64,000 nucleotides of DNA from Aspidiotus rigidus (Eukaryota > Arthropoda > Insecta > Hemiptera > Diaspididae). Shown here piece by piece: positions 22,801-33,229 of the stretch. Both the position numbers and the translations under genes were made by a program. Under the pieces are notes generated by a model. It saw only the letters and a list, made by a program, of their open reading frames with translations. It did no database searches and was not told the origin of the DNA. The stretch lies in contig JAVHKY010000028.1 of the NCBI GenBank assembly GCA_035079385.1, forward strand, positions 3,348,001 through 3,412,000, read 5' to 3'. Every line of letters starts with the position of its first letter. Position 1 is the stretch's first letter.

Positions 22801-25078
22801 TTAAACCTGAAAGTTGTACAAAAATATCATCATAGCTCCTGTTTCAGACTGCAAGAATAAAATCACATCGAACGTGTACAGCGCCTGATATTAAGCTCGT
22901 ATATCTTCGCGCAAACAATGGTTTCCGATTATACTTAGATAATGTGCACAATGACTCTCTGTATTTCTAATAGCTCATACGCATATACATTCGAAAAAAT
23001 ACAATCGCAGTCATTGGCCTCTCTTCGTCCGCAGCCGGACTCTAAATCTTCGAAAGTGCAAAAAGTTAGAGAACTATTCAATGTTGTCGAAGTATCGTTG
23101 GTATCGACTTCCACAGGGGATGTAATAAAAGGCTACAGAGAGCGCTAACGACGAGGTAGAATACAAACGAATGGTCACTGCGGCTCGTGCTCTCGAGGGA
23201 ACATTTTATTTTTATCCGCATAATGCTCAGTAGAGAAGGTGCGTATCGTACATCGTATGCACAATCATGCACCATCTAGGTAGAACCAAAAACCTGTGAA
23301 CGAGGCAAATATACAACAGCGGCAAAATTTACGCGGGCGGCCGCGAGACCGGAATACCAAATATCGGTACTCTAGCCTAAATTCAGTCCTCATTCTCCTC
23401 CTACGTTACCGCTGAAATCTTAACATTTCCGGGGATAAATTACGAGCTGCTGTTCGGACGTGATCGCCCCGCCAATTTTCACACACTCGAAGACGAAAAC
23501 TCGGACTGTTGCTGGTGGTGGACCAGTACTAAAGTTATCTCGGTAATAATAACAATGCCTATCATATAAAATTAGTTACTTTCATACTGATGTACTTGTA
23601 CCGTGTAATATGGGTTAGTAAAAACTGAAGGATTGATCGCCTTACTGTCGCCTCGGATTCAATTAAAATACGCTCGACGCCCGATACTACAGAGGAAGAG
23701 GAAAGCGAGGAGGACGACGTGGCGAATAAATTTACCGCGTGAAACCGGAAAGACAAAATTAAACGCGAACTTTTGCGGTTACATTTTGAGTTAGGCGATA
23801 TTCGAAATATTTTATTCGACAAATCTATTTCTCCATATACTTAGTCTTACTTCGTTGCTGTTTCACAAAGTTATAGCAACAACGACAACGACGACGAAAA
23901 CGAACCGCGGATTCGTAATCTAGCGAGGTTTCGGAAGTTTCTCCTTTTAATCTAGTCGACGTGTCTTTTGCGCGACGACGAATGATGTTGACACATTTGT
24001 GCGCTATTTTCGATAATTCGTCAACATTTTACACCATCTATCATTCCACACTTTCTTAAAAATACGCAGCTGAATGTTGCGTGATGTGAAGAGCTCAGAA
24101 ACTGCCAATTGTATATACAACCTTCAGTAAGATAACGAAACTTTAGAAAATGAGTCATATTTCAGATGAATTTTGGGATTTTCCAAAAACGATAAAAGTT
24201 TGTTGATACAGTACAGCAGGAGAAGAGACGTCAAATAATGACGTAGTGACTTCAAAAATTTTTCCTGAGGCAAAGTCGACCACAACAGGTTCAAAAAGAA
24301 CCGATTGAGATGTTACAGCAAGGTACAATAAACACATCTCCCAATAACGTCACACAGTGAATTATCATTGAAAAAGAAGTAGGAAAGTTTTCCATTTCAT
24401 GGAGAACGTTGAAATACAACAGGCTGACTCACTCCACCTGTTCGCCTCAATCAGTATTTCACAGCAAGGTATCAGCCTAGGGTTAGTCTACTGTTTTTGG
24501 CTGGATTAGCCTAGTGTATGATAGCTAACTTATAATAAGCTAAAGGAGCGAAACCCCCTCTCTCTTAGCCTAGTATACCCGATTATAACCATTTTCCCCT
24601 CTTCTTCTAATACATTTACCAGGTCTATAATATGGTCTTAATCTTCTGCTGGGTTATGGTTGTGAACAGTTCCTTTGACTGGGTTATCCCTCAATGTTGT
24701 ATATATCACGCCTCTAGAATTGTCCACTGCAGATGTTTCCTTGGTCTCGTCGTTTTCTTAAGGCAGACTAGTAGTCGGTTCGTGCTCTGTCCCACAGTGG
24801 TAGAAAAGGACCACCTCTTCTCCCCATCCATGAGGTCTTACCTACTCGGGCTGCTTGTTTGAACGCTGGTGGATGGCGTCCTTAGTTTTTTCTGTACTCC
24901 AGGGCTGAGTAGCTGACAAGCTGACTACGTTTTTAGCCTACCTTACCCGAGTGTATTATAAGCCAAGTTATTAGTTCAACTTATGAAGTGAGAAAGGACA
25001 GCAAGTCCCTAAAGAAGGTCGAGGTTGAATCAATGCGTTTTTTAATTTTACGGTCATCCATCATAGAGAAATATACTG
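22801..25078. other. No gene recognised
   Basis: Contains small open frames (22942, 23562, 24632) without known domains. The stretch at 24480-24980 has repeated (c)ctagtgta and gcctag words of unclear meaning. Confidence 0.35.
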
Positions 25079-25690
25079 GCGTTCTATAGTACCAATAGGG
25101 TGAAGAGCATTTTGGTCAAGTTAAAGGATCCGATACCGATGGCCGAGAGGGGGGGTGTTTATAGGGTGGCCTGTGGTGACTGCCCGAGCGTGTACATAGG
25201 GCTGACTAGCCGTCAATTCAAAATTAGAGTTGATGAACACAGGAAAGCCTGGGAAAAAAGAAAAGTAGGGCAGTCGGCGTTTGCTGACCACTTAATTGAT
25301 TGTGGTCATAGCCTCAAAGAGGGATCTGAAGTTCTCCTCCACAGGGAAAAATCTTATTTTAGGCGCTTAGCAATGAAAAAATTGAAATTCATCGTCACCG
25401 AAATATTAAAGACATTACCGTGTTGAACAGGTACATTCCTGAGGAGGGATTGATTGAATTAGTCTATGAGGATGATTCACATTTCGATGACTCGCTGGTT
25501 CAGTCATGACCTCCTTGTTCGTTGTTACTCGTTCTTGTTGGTGTTGGGTTCAGTCGCTTTCTATACCGTAAGAATGGCTGTTTAGCCGAAAGCCCTCGGA
25601 TTGTTTGATTTTATTGCGGTTCTAGTATTTGTGTTCCTTACTCTTCGCGAGTATATTTCTCTAGGTCGAGGTTATTGATGGCGTCATAGA
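25079..25690 (+). pseudogene. Penelope-like element 3' end with GIY-YIG domain (PLE b)
   Basis: The reading starts in a linker (FYSTNRVKSILVKLKDPIPM) and goes into GGVYRVACGDCPSVYIGL, the core of a GIY-YIG domain. R and E residues follow (RVDEHRKAW), then SAFADHLIDCGHSLKEGSE. The open frame from 25100 ends at 25426, but the protein continues in another frame (about 25375-25509) to ...DDSLVQS and a TGA at 25507. One extra base in the A-rich run near 25375-25385 explains this. The copy is 5'-truncated: no RT is seen upstream. The tail to about 25690 holds tttagccgaaag and an AT-rich end. It belongs to the same family as PLE c and PLE e. Confidence 0.85.
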
Positions 25691-26430
25691 GTGTTTCATC
25701 TTACGGGTTTTCGTCTGACCATCATTTTGATCTTACCTAAAATAATCGTGTGAGGAGCTAATATATCCTCGGCCCCTCCACCATATGGTAAAAAAGAGAG
25801 GGTTACAAGCGATAAGATATAGAGCACTGACTTGCACAAAAGATTCCACTTGAATCTTAAGCATGTCTGTGGGGGACATCGTATTGGCGTCCGCATAAGA
25901 ACAACACTGGAGGCAAATATCACGCTACAAATAATTCAAAACAGGAGATGAATGAGAAATCAGAATTTTGATTTGTAAATCTGAGGAGGACCGTAACCTC
26001 AGCTAATTTCAATTTTTTTTTTTCTAATGACATTTGATAGTGTGTTGTTTGTGCATGTGAATAAGAAAATAATTATCATAATCAAATTTTTTGTGAAAAG
26101 TTCACTCAGAAACAATTTGCTTACCCTCATCAATCTCACAACACTATATCCTTGCTAATACACTAAACGACCAATACCAAAAACTCCATACGAAATACAT
26201 TGAGCGCTGTTTGCTGTGCTTACAGCGCAACTACACTTCCAATAAATACGCAACACAAATTCACCGAATACACGCCAACGATCAACACAAATGAAAGTGA
26301 ATAATCCAGACCGCTAGAGCATAAACATCCAGCCGAGTTTCCGGTATTCATCTTTGTTTCACTACAAATCATCAAAGAGGTATTTTTTTCCAGATCGTGA
26401 TTTTGTCCGTTCATTTGCAGTTGCACTATA
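25691..26430. other. No gene recognised
   Basis: No coding domain seen. The last 200 bp has words resembling the decayed inverted repeat at 12.4-12.6 kb (cagatcgtg, agaggtattttt). Confidence 0.35.
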
Positions 26431-27443
26431 CTCCGTTCACGTTAAGAAAGGATAGAAAGTAGTACAAAGTACGTACCTCGAGAACGGAACGCTCCAGATA
26501 ATTTTAATCTACCGTTCCGTTGTCGGGTACATACTTTGTACTAGTTTCTACGAGAGGATGTGCGAAGTACTAATCAAAAGTCTCCTTGTGCCTTATCAAT
26601 TTGTTTCGTTCGCTGTATGCCATACTTGGAGTAAGAGGCAAGTAAGAGTGATGCCGCGGGACTTCGAAATATTTTTGTACTTCTTGGACGTGTAAAATTT
26701 TTCATTTTCAATTCTTGGACTTAGAAATATTTTCAACTGTTGGACATGAAACTATTTTCCAATTGTTGAACTTTGAAATATTTTCATGACTTGGAATTAT
26801 TTTCGAACTGTGGGACTTTGAAATATTTTCATAAGTAGACTTGTAAAATTTTCATTTTCAATTCTTGGACTTGAAAATATTTTCAACTGTTGGACATAGA
26901 ATTATTTTCCAATTGTTGGACTTTGAAATATTTTCATGACTTAGAATTATTTTCGAACTGTGGGACTTTGAAATATTTTCAAGGGCTGGACTTGGAATTA
27001 TTTTCCAATTGGTGAACTTTGAAATATTTTCAAATTGTGGGACTTTGAAATATTTTCAACTGTTGTACTTGGAATCATTTTCCAATTGTGGGACTTTGAA
27101 ATATTTTCATACTTCTTGGACTTGTAAAATTTTTTATTTTTGATTGTCTCCCACAATTGAAAATATAACAAAGTCCAACAGTTGAAAATATTTCAAAGTC
27201 TCACAATTTGAAAATAATTCTATGTCCAACAGTTGAAAATATTTCCAAGTCCAAGAATTGAAAATGAAAAATTTTACAAGTCTAAGAAGTACGAAAATAT
27301 TTCAAAGTCCCGCGGCATCACTCTTACTCGCCTCTTACTCCGAGTATGGCATACGGCGAACGAAACAAATTGATAAGGCAAGAGGAGACTTCGATTAGTA
27401 CTTCGCACATCCTAGTTTCTATCCTTTCTTAACGTGAACGGAG
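26431..27443. mobile_element. Foldback MITE split by a nested foldback element
   Basis: The outer ends CTCCGTTCACGTTAAG (26431) and its inverse (ending 27443) belong to the 143 bp MITE family seen at 16312-16454. TA flanks both sides (26429-26430 and 27444-27445). The outer MITE is cut at 26550 by the element described next. Confidence 0.7.
26551..27411. mobile_element. Nested 0.86 kb foldback with tandem inner repeats
   Basis: ctagtttcta occurs at 26541-26550 and again at 27412-27421, which is a target duplication of about 8-10 bp. The ends (gaggatgtgcgaagtac and its inverse) start arms of roughly 270 bp. Toward the centre the arms consist of a short tandem unit of about 35-40 bp, such as gggactttgaaatattttca, direct on the left and inverted from about 27140. 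No protein is encoded. The structure recalls Foldback-type elements, which carry long inverted repeats built of short tandem units and make 9 bp duplications. Confidence 0.7.
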
Positions 27444-27445
27444 TA

Positions 27446-28016
27446 TAATCGCCGATAAGAATTCCGGCATGACAACAGACAACAATTGTGGTGTCACAGA
27501 ATACACGGAAATCAGTACATTGATAAGCAAAAATTTTGATATCATTGTTGGAGTAATTTAATACCGTATAATTGTTTTGAATTTGCCACGCATTGTTTGA
27601 TAGAAGTTTTCAATTTGTTTGTATCCACCATCAGTTCATAGCTAGCCAGTTTGTTTCAGATTATTCTATTCTCAATTTGAGTGATTACTGGTATTTATTG
27701 CAGTCGCAGCAGCATACTGAAGTACGTATCAGCATTGGATTGGTTTACAAGAAAATGAAATTTGAAGCTCGTGAACAATATATGATGGATGGCCGATGAT
27801 GACGTTGATCATTCTTAATCTGTGAATCCTCTGGTGAGTAGGTAAAATTGAAACAAATTAGGAACTTATTATTTTCTTTTAGAAGTATGATCTTTCTATG
27901 ATTTTCATAAGTTTGCTAAATTTGTTTGGCTGATTCAATTCCTTATCAGAAAAATGATGCCGAAGTTACAGATTCTCAATTTTGGTATTTTTTACTAGGT
28001 ACCTATTTTAACTAGG
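27446..28016. other. No gene recognised
   Basis: One 68-codon open frame at 27593-27799 with no domain. Otherwise AT-rich. Confidence 0.35.
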
Positions 28017-28305
28017 TATTCTTTGAGGAATTGACACGGTCCGAAACGTTACAGCTCGACATAATGACAGAATACTCAAAGAGTAGAGTAAACGAAAAAC
28101 CAATTACAAAGACCGCAGATATAAAGGAGAAAACGCGAGATCTTTCGGTTAACAAACCATCATCGCGCCGCGTTCTAACTTTGCCCGATGATGGTTTGTT
28201 AACCAAAAGATCTCGCGTCTTCTCCTTTATATCTGCGGTCTTTGTAATTGGTTTTTCGTTTACTCTACTCTTTGAGTATTCTGTCATTATTCTTTGAGGA
28301 GTTGA
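28017..28305. repeat. Near-perfect palindrome, 2 x 105 bp
   Basis: Arms at 28061-28165 and 28186-28290 are reverse complements with two mismatches by eye, around a 20 bp spacer. Outside them lie direct repeats of 18 bp (28017-28034 and 28288-28305, ttctttgagga core, one mismatch). The left one is followed by ggtccgaaacgtta. Because of the symmetry the same peptide can be read from both strands, so the two 90-codon frames here are shadows. A transcript would fold into a long hairpin. Confidence 0.85.
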
Positions 28306-28355
28306 ACAGTGAAATAAGAAAAATTAATAGGCAATTACCCTAGACTATTCACTAG

Positions 28356-28440
28356 GACACAGTTCATCGTTTTGATGCTCTTCCATGTCATCTTCAGGAA
28401 CATGCAGAACACCTGAAGATGATTCAAGAGCACAGAAACA
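28356..28440. repeat. Inverted pair of cctgaagatga motifs
   Basis: catcttcagg (about 28389) and cctgaagatg (about 28411) form a hairpin flanked by tgctctt and aagagca. Each half resembles the CTGAAGATG part of the hairpin motif at 1962-1992. Confidence 0.5.
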
Positions 28441-29138
28441 CCAACTCTGTTTAGATTTACCTATATTTGATGTGGAAAATAAGACATTTTTTTTTTTTTC
28501 AATCTCTACTTAGGTACTCGACGGATATTTCCTTCAATTGGTTGTTTATAGAATTAAGTTACTAGATTATTGAGGAAAATTATATCAAAGTATGTACCTA
28601 CTCAAGCACAAATTAACAGAGCACAGAATTATGTTGGTAAGTACTTACATATGTCTGGTGCAGTAGTCTATCAAGAAAACTTGAATATTTAGTTCACTAG
28701 GTAGAAACAAAATAAGCCCAGGAAATTATTTTCAGTTGAAAATTGATTTCATCATCATAGGCAGGCAACTGACGTAAACGTAAAATTATAGGCCTATTTC
28801 TTCAAGGTGTTTATAACAACAAACATAAAAATTTTTGTTTCATATACTCTCGGTCACCCTCTGCTGCAACAATTTTTAATAATCGGCATGGAATTAATCG
28901 CACGCTACGTGAAATAAGATTGCACTTTTAAAGAAATGCTAATCACGGGGAAATGATAGCTTGCACGTTTAATAAAATTGTTCACTTTGAATGAATAGAA
29001 TCACGCTAAACACAGCAAATATCCCGGTATGAAAAAAATTCTCTCTTTCCAATTGTTCATTAGCGTTAAAAAAAAAGAAATATCTCGATAGTAAAAATTG
29101 AATAACGTGTGGTCGATAAGAAAGTATATTGATTTTTT
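28441..29138. other. No gene recognised
   Basis: AT-rich, no open frame of note. Confidence 0.4.
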
Positions 29139-29349
29139 AGGGTGTCCACGTTTTCTCTAAAATGAAATTCCCTGACTTTTCCATGACTTTTCCCTGACTT
29201 TTTCAGGTTTTTCCAGACCATAATCAAGCAGAAAAAAAAAAAAAAAAAAAAAACTTCTCAACTCGAACTTTTCTCAAAAAATTCCCTGACTTTGGGTAAA
29301 ATTCCCAAAATTCCCTGACTTCCAGATTTTCCAGACAAGTGGACACCCT
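29139..29349. mobile_element. MITE with GGGTGTCCAC termini
   Basis: Starts agggtgtccacg and ends gtggacaccct, about 211 bp. It has repeated attccctgactt words and a poly-A run of about 20. The flanks gatttttt and gttttttt may be an imperfect 8 bp duplication, which would suit a hAT-type MITE. The same termini are common in other arthropod genomes (from memory, not checked). Confidence 0.65.
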
Positions 29350-29780
29350 GTTTTTTTAAAGCGGGGAACTCGCTATCCCCTTTGTTGGGGGTACTTTCAG
29401 GAAATTTTCATCCGCGAGCGCGAACGGCTCGAGGTTGATGACTTCACGGAGAGGGAGGAGGGACTTAGAAAAATTTTAACTCTCGAGTTATATAGGAGTC
29501 AACATTTTTCCAATTTTTTCGCCGGACGGCACACGGCTTAAATTTCGACTCTTGAGCTATAAATGATAGGAAGGGGACTTAGAAGAATGACGACTTCCTT
29601 AACAAAGTTAAACGAGGAACGCAGGGAACCTTTTCCAAGTCCCTCTCTCATCATGTATAGCTTGGAGGTTGAAATTTTTCCAAGACCCTCTCCTGTCATA
29701 TATGGCTCGAGAGTAGAAATTTTTCCAAGTCCCCCTCCTATCATATATGGCTCGAGAGTCGAAATTTTTCTGTTTTTTTT
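29350..29780. repeat. Family X repeat, copy 2
   Basis: Begins with the end module agcggggaactcgctatccc and the gcgagcgcgaacggc stretch. It goes through several tandem units (tttttccaagtccc, cctatcatatatgg) and includes gaggaacgcagggaac. Units run in both directions. Confidence 0.75.
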
Positions 29781-30507
29781 TTTTGTAGCTTTGTTACAAA
29801 AATGTTATCACGGTCACAAGTTAATGTACATTTTTATCAACATTGACGTTCTGACCTACCCATTAGGTGTTCAATATTTAACGTTAAAATCTACTTCTGT
29901 TAGCTGGCATTCTATTCTCCACAGCGGGCGATTATCCCCTTAATAATCTTGCATTTGCATATTACAGCTGTTTTTTTTCGTTTTAAATGAGAAGTTGAAT
30001 AGAAGAGGGGAGTATTGGTTTGCCATTACAATTTAATAAAGAACAACGTGTTTATTGGTATCTTTTTTTTTTTTTTTTTACTCCAAAATTTTAAAAAGTT
30101 GGAAATTTTAGTTTGGCTTTAGCCCACATATCAAATTTACAATCTTTTTCATGTACATAGACATCTACCTGCTTGTAATATCTAAATTTTGAATCCATAA
30201 ATATTCAAAGTTCACAATCTGTCATCTGTTTCTTTACTTTAATCAATTCTTATAAACAGACTGTGCTCAATAGCAATGAGAATGTTTTAAAACATTGTCC
30301 CTTTTTTCCTAATATTGATTGCAGGTCATTCACAGATTGGGATAATAAGTAGAGTGAAATTGTAGTCCAACAGCAGTTGTTCCTTCTATCTCAATCTACA
30401 ATAGAATGCATTCCACAAACAATTCATGCGCACTATAAATAGTCTTTCAGAATTTTCTGAATCTGAGTTAGGTCCTAGAATTAACTAATCCAGTATCTTC
30501 TTGTCAT
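29781..30507. other. Upstream region of the zinc-finger gene
   Basis: AT-rich with a poly-T run near 30065. No coding exon is seen. ttgcaatcag at 30508-30517 could be a 3' splice site for the last exon of the zinc-finger gene. Confidence 0.35.
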
Positions 30508-32292
30508 TTGCAATCAGATTCTCCTATTTGGTTTATTGAAACAAGCATGTTGAAAGAAGAATTTGATCCAGCTCTGAGATGTGGATTCAAGTGTGATATT
30601 TGTGGAAGACAATTTACAATGAAAAGGTCTGTGAAGATACATATGTTGACCCATGAATCTGACAGAGATCTAAAATATCAATTTCAATGCGATATTTGTG
30701 GAAAAAAATTCACACAGAAAAGCAATTTGAAGAGACATATGTTAACCCATGAATCTGACCCGGATTTGAGATACAGATTTACCTGTGATATTTGTAAAAG
30801 AAGATTCATACAGAAGGTCAACATGAAGATACATATTTTGACCCATGAACCTGACACAGATCTCAGATATCCATTTGAATGTCATATTCGTGGAAAAAAA
30901 TTCACAGGAAAAAGCGGTTTGAAGACGCATATGTTGACCCATGAATCTGACCCAAATCTGAGATTAACGTGTAATGTTTGTGGGAAAAAATTCACACGGA
31001 AAAGCAATTTGAAGACACATATATTAATCCATGAATCTGACCCGGATTTGAGATACAGATTTACCTGTGATATTTGTAAAAGAAGATTCATACAGAAGGC
31101 CAACATGAAGATACATATTTTGACCCATGAACCTGACACAGATCTCAGATATCCATTTGAATGTCATATTCGTGGAAAAAAATTCACAGGAAAAAGCGGT
31201 TTGAAGACGCATATGTTGACCCATGAATCTGACCCAAATCTGAGATTAACGTGTAATGTTTGTGGGAAAAAATTCACACGGAAAAGCAGTTTGAAGACAC
31301 ATATGTTAATCCATGAATCTGACCCGGATTTGAGATACAGATTTACCTGTGGTGTTTGTGAAAAAAGATTCATACAGAAGGGCCAGATGAAGATACATAT
31401 TTTGACCCATGAACCTGACATAGATCTCAGATATCCATTTGAATGTCCTATTTGTGGAAAAAAATTCACAGGAAAAGGCAGTTTGAAGACGCATATGTTG
31501 ACCCATGAATCTGACCCAAATCTGAGATTAACGTGTAATGTTTGTGAAAAAAAATTTGTATGGAAAAGTAGTTTGAAAGCACATATGTTAACCCATGAAT
31601 CTGACCCAAATCTGAGATTTCGATTAACGTGTAATGTTTGTGAAAAAAAATTTGTATGGAAAAGCGTTTTGAAGACACATATGTTAACCCATGAATCTGA
31701 CCCGGATTTGAGATACAGATTTACCTGTGGTATTTGTGAAAAAAGATTCATGCTGAAGGGCCAGATGAAGATGCATATTTTAACCCATGAATCTGACACA
31801 GATCTCAGATATCCATTTGAATGTCATATTTGTGGAAAAAAATTAACAAGAAAAAGCGGTTTGAAGACGCATATGTTGACCCATGAATCTGACCCAAATC
31901 TGAGATTTCGATTAACGTGTAATGTTTGTGGGAAAAAATTCACATGGAAGAGCGATTTGAAGAGACATATGTTAACCCATGAATCTGACCCGGATTTGAG
32001 ATACAGATTTACCTGTAGTATTTGTGAAAAAAGATTCATGCTGAAGGCCCAGATGAAGAGGCATATTTTGACCCATGAACCTGACACAGATCACAGATAT
32101 CCATTTGAATGTCATATTTGTGAAAAAAAATTAACAAGAAAAAGCGGTTTGAAGACGCATATGTTAACCCATGAATCTGACCATGATCTGAGATATCCAT
32201 TCAAGTGTGATGTTTGTGAAAAAAGATTTACGCTGAAGAAACAACTGCGGATACATATCTTGATCCATGAAGAAGATTCATATGTTGACTGA
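30508..32292 (+). CDS. C2H2 zinc-finger protein, 18 tandem fingers
   Basis: The open frame starts at a TTG. The first ATG is at 30547, and an AG at 30516-30517 suggests that this is a last exon beginning at 30518. I count 18 fingers of the form C-x2-C-x12-H-x3-H from residue 29 to the end. Fingers 4 and 7 have Arg in place of the second Cys (CHIRG). The linkers are unusual: 9-11 residues such as ESDPDLRYRFT instead of TGEKP. Fingers are arranged in groups of three (FTC, FEC, LTC types) with a period of 282 bp, so the array grew by three-finger duplication. C2H2 proteins of this type bind DNA in the nucleus. Which sites it binds cannot be told. No ZAD, KRAB or BTB domain is visible here. The array lies amid transposons, and the frame ends within a worn finger region, so the gene may be truncated. 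Confidence 0.9.
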   Translation: MQSDSPIWFIETSMLKEEFDPALRCGFKCDICGRQFTMKRSVKIHMLTHESDRDLKYQFQCDICGKKFTQKSNLKRHMLTHESDPDLRYRFTCDICKRRFIQKVNMKIHILTHEPDTDLRYPFECHIRGKKFTGKSGLKTHMLTHESDPNLRLTCNVCGKKFTRKSNLKTHILIHESDPDLRYRFTCDICKRRFIQKANMKIHILTHEPDTDLRYPFECHIRGKKFTGKSGLKTHMLTHESDPNLRLTCNVCGKKFTRKSSLKTHMLIHESDPDLRYRFTCGVCEKRFIQKGQMKIHILTHEPDIDLRYPFECPICGKKFTGKGSLKTHMLTHESDPNLRLTCNVCEKKFVWKSSLKAHMLTHESDPNLRFRLTCNVCEKKFVWKSVLKTHMLTHESDPDLRYRFTCGICEKRFMLKGQMKMHILTHESDTDLRYPFECHICGKKLTRKSGLKTHMLTHESDPNLRFRLTCNVCGKKFTWKSDLKRHMLTHESDPDLRYRFTCSICEKRFMLKAQMKRHILTHEPDTDHRYPFECHICEKKLTRKSGLKTHMLTHESDHDLRYPFKCDVCEKRFTLKKQLRIHILIHEEDSYVD

Positions 32293-32580
32293 TGAGTCTG
32301 ACACCAATCTGCAATGTGGATATCTATGGTGCACGTGAAAGAAAATTCAGCCAAAAAAATCGAATAAAGATACCTACCATAACCCGCGAATTTAATTCAG
32401 ATCTATGAAATCTATACAAGTGTGATATCTTTTTGGGCGAAAGTTTACAAAGAAAATCAAGAGACGTAAGTCGACCCATGAATAAGAATCAGATCTGGTA
32501 TATCAATTCAAGTATGATATTTGCGGAAAAACTTCTTCATGAAAAAACCATTTTGAAAGGCATTATGACATGAATCTTAG
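32293..32580 (+). pseudogene. Decayed zinc fingers downstream of the stop
   Basis: The sequence past the stop still resembles finger repeats: gactgatgagtctgacacc, then aagtgtgatatc, then cgacccatgaataagaatc, then aagtatgatatttgcgg. Reading frames are broken by stops and small indels. The ancestral gene therefore had perhaps two or three more fingers. An aataaa at 32363-32368 might serve as a poly-A signal, but this is weak. Confidence 0.7.
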
Positions 32581-33139
32581 TCAAATGTGAGGAACCCATA
32601 TTTATGATTGAAAATTCCTGTTTGTACAGGAACACCTATTTTAAAGATTTTTGCGTAACAATGCAATGTGTCTTCAGAAACCTTTCCAAATTGGTATTTC
32701 TTAAGTTTTAAGTTGGAGTGAGATAGACTTTTATTAATACTGTGATGTTTTTCAATAATTATCACTTCCAGAGCAGTGGCTATATTCAGAATCTAAAATT
32801 AACGGTTGTTGTGCTTATTTGTAGATATTTCAAGGGATTTTCAATATAAGTAGATATGACTTTGACCAGGATGTATTGCATAGTTGTGATTGTTTATTAT
32901 AACCTCTACAGGAAATTATTTTACTAATTTTAATTCAATTTAGACCTAATCATAATTTGATACATGCCTTCACTTTGAACTTTTGCATCGAAGGCATAGC
33001 AAGTGGGAGTAGAACCTAACCTTACCAATGTCTTATGTGTATTCATCAATATAATCCGTGATTCATTTTCCGGTTTTTTCTTGTAGTGTATTTTCTCTTC
33101 TTCCAAATTATCAATTTTTGGTTTTGTTCATTTTGGTTC
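32581..33139. other. No gene recognised
   Basis: Non-coding-looking AT-rich sequence. Confidence 0.4.
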
Positions 33140-33174
33140 CCCGATGATGATATTGATAATATCGAAACGTCGGT
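33140..33174 (+). ncRNA. Hammerhead-like hairpin motif
   Basis: ccgatgat, then the perfect hairpin GATATT-GAT-AATATC, then GAAACGTCGG. This matches the hammerhead order core-stem II-GAAA-GTC, except that the core reads CCGATGA instead of CTGANGA and one extra T precedes stem II. It is a relative of the motif at 1962-1992. No adjoining retroelement protein is seen. Confidence 0.4.
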
Positions 33175-33229
33175 CCGTGTAAGTATTTTTAGTAATAAAG
33201 TGGAAGGGAAAGCCAATTTTCCTTTTCAT

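Noticed and set aside
28012..28297. Two opposite frames of about 90 codons with the same peptide
   Set aside because: The 105 bp palindrome produces the same reading on both strands; no sign of a real gene.
29139..29349. LINE poly-A tail at the run of A near 29233
   Set aside because: The run is inside a TIR-bounded MITE, and no LINE coding sequence lies upstream.
31164..31799. 211-codon frame antisense to the zinc-finger gene
   Set aside because: It is a shadow of the zinc-finger repeats. The other antisense frames in 30742-32354 are the same.
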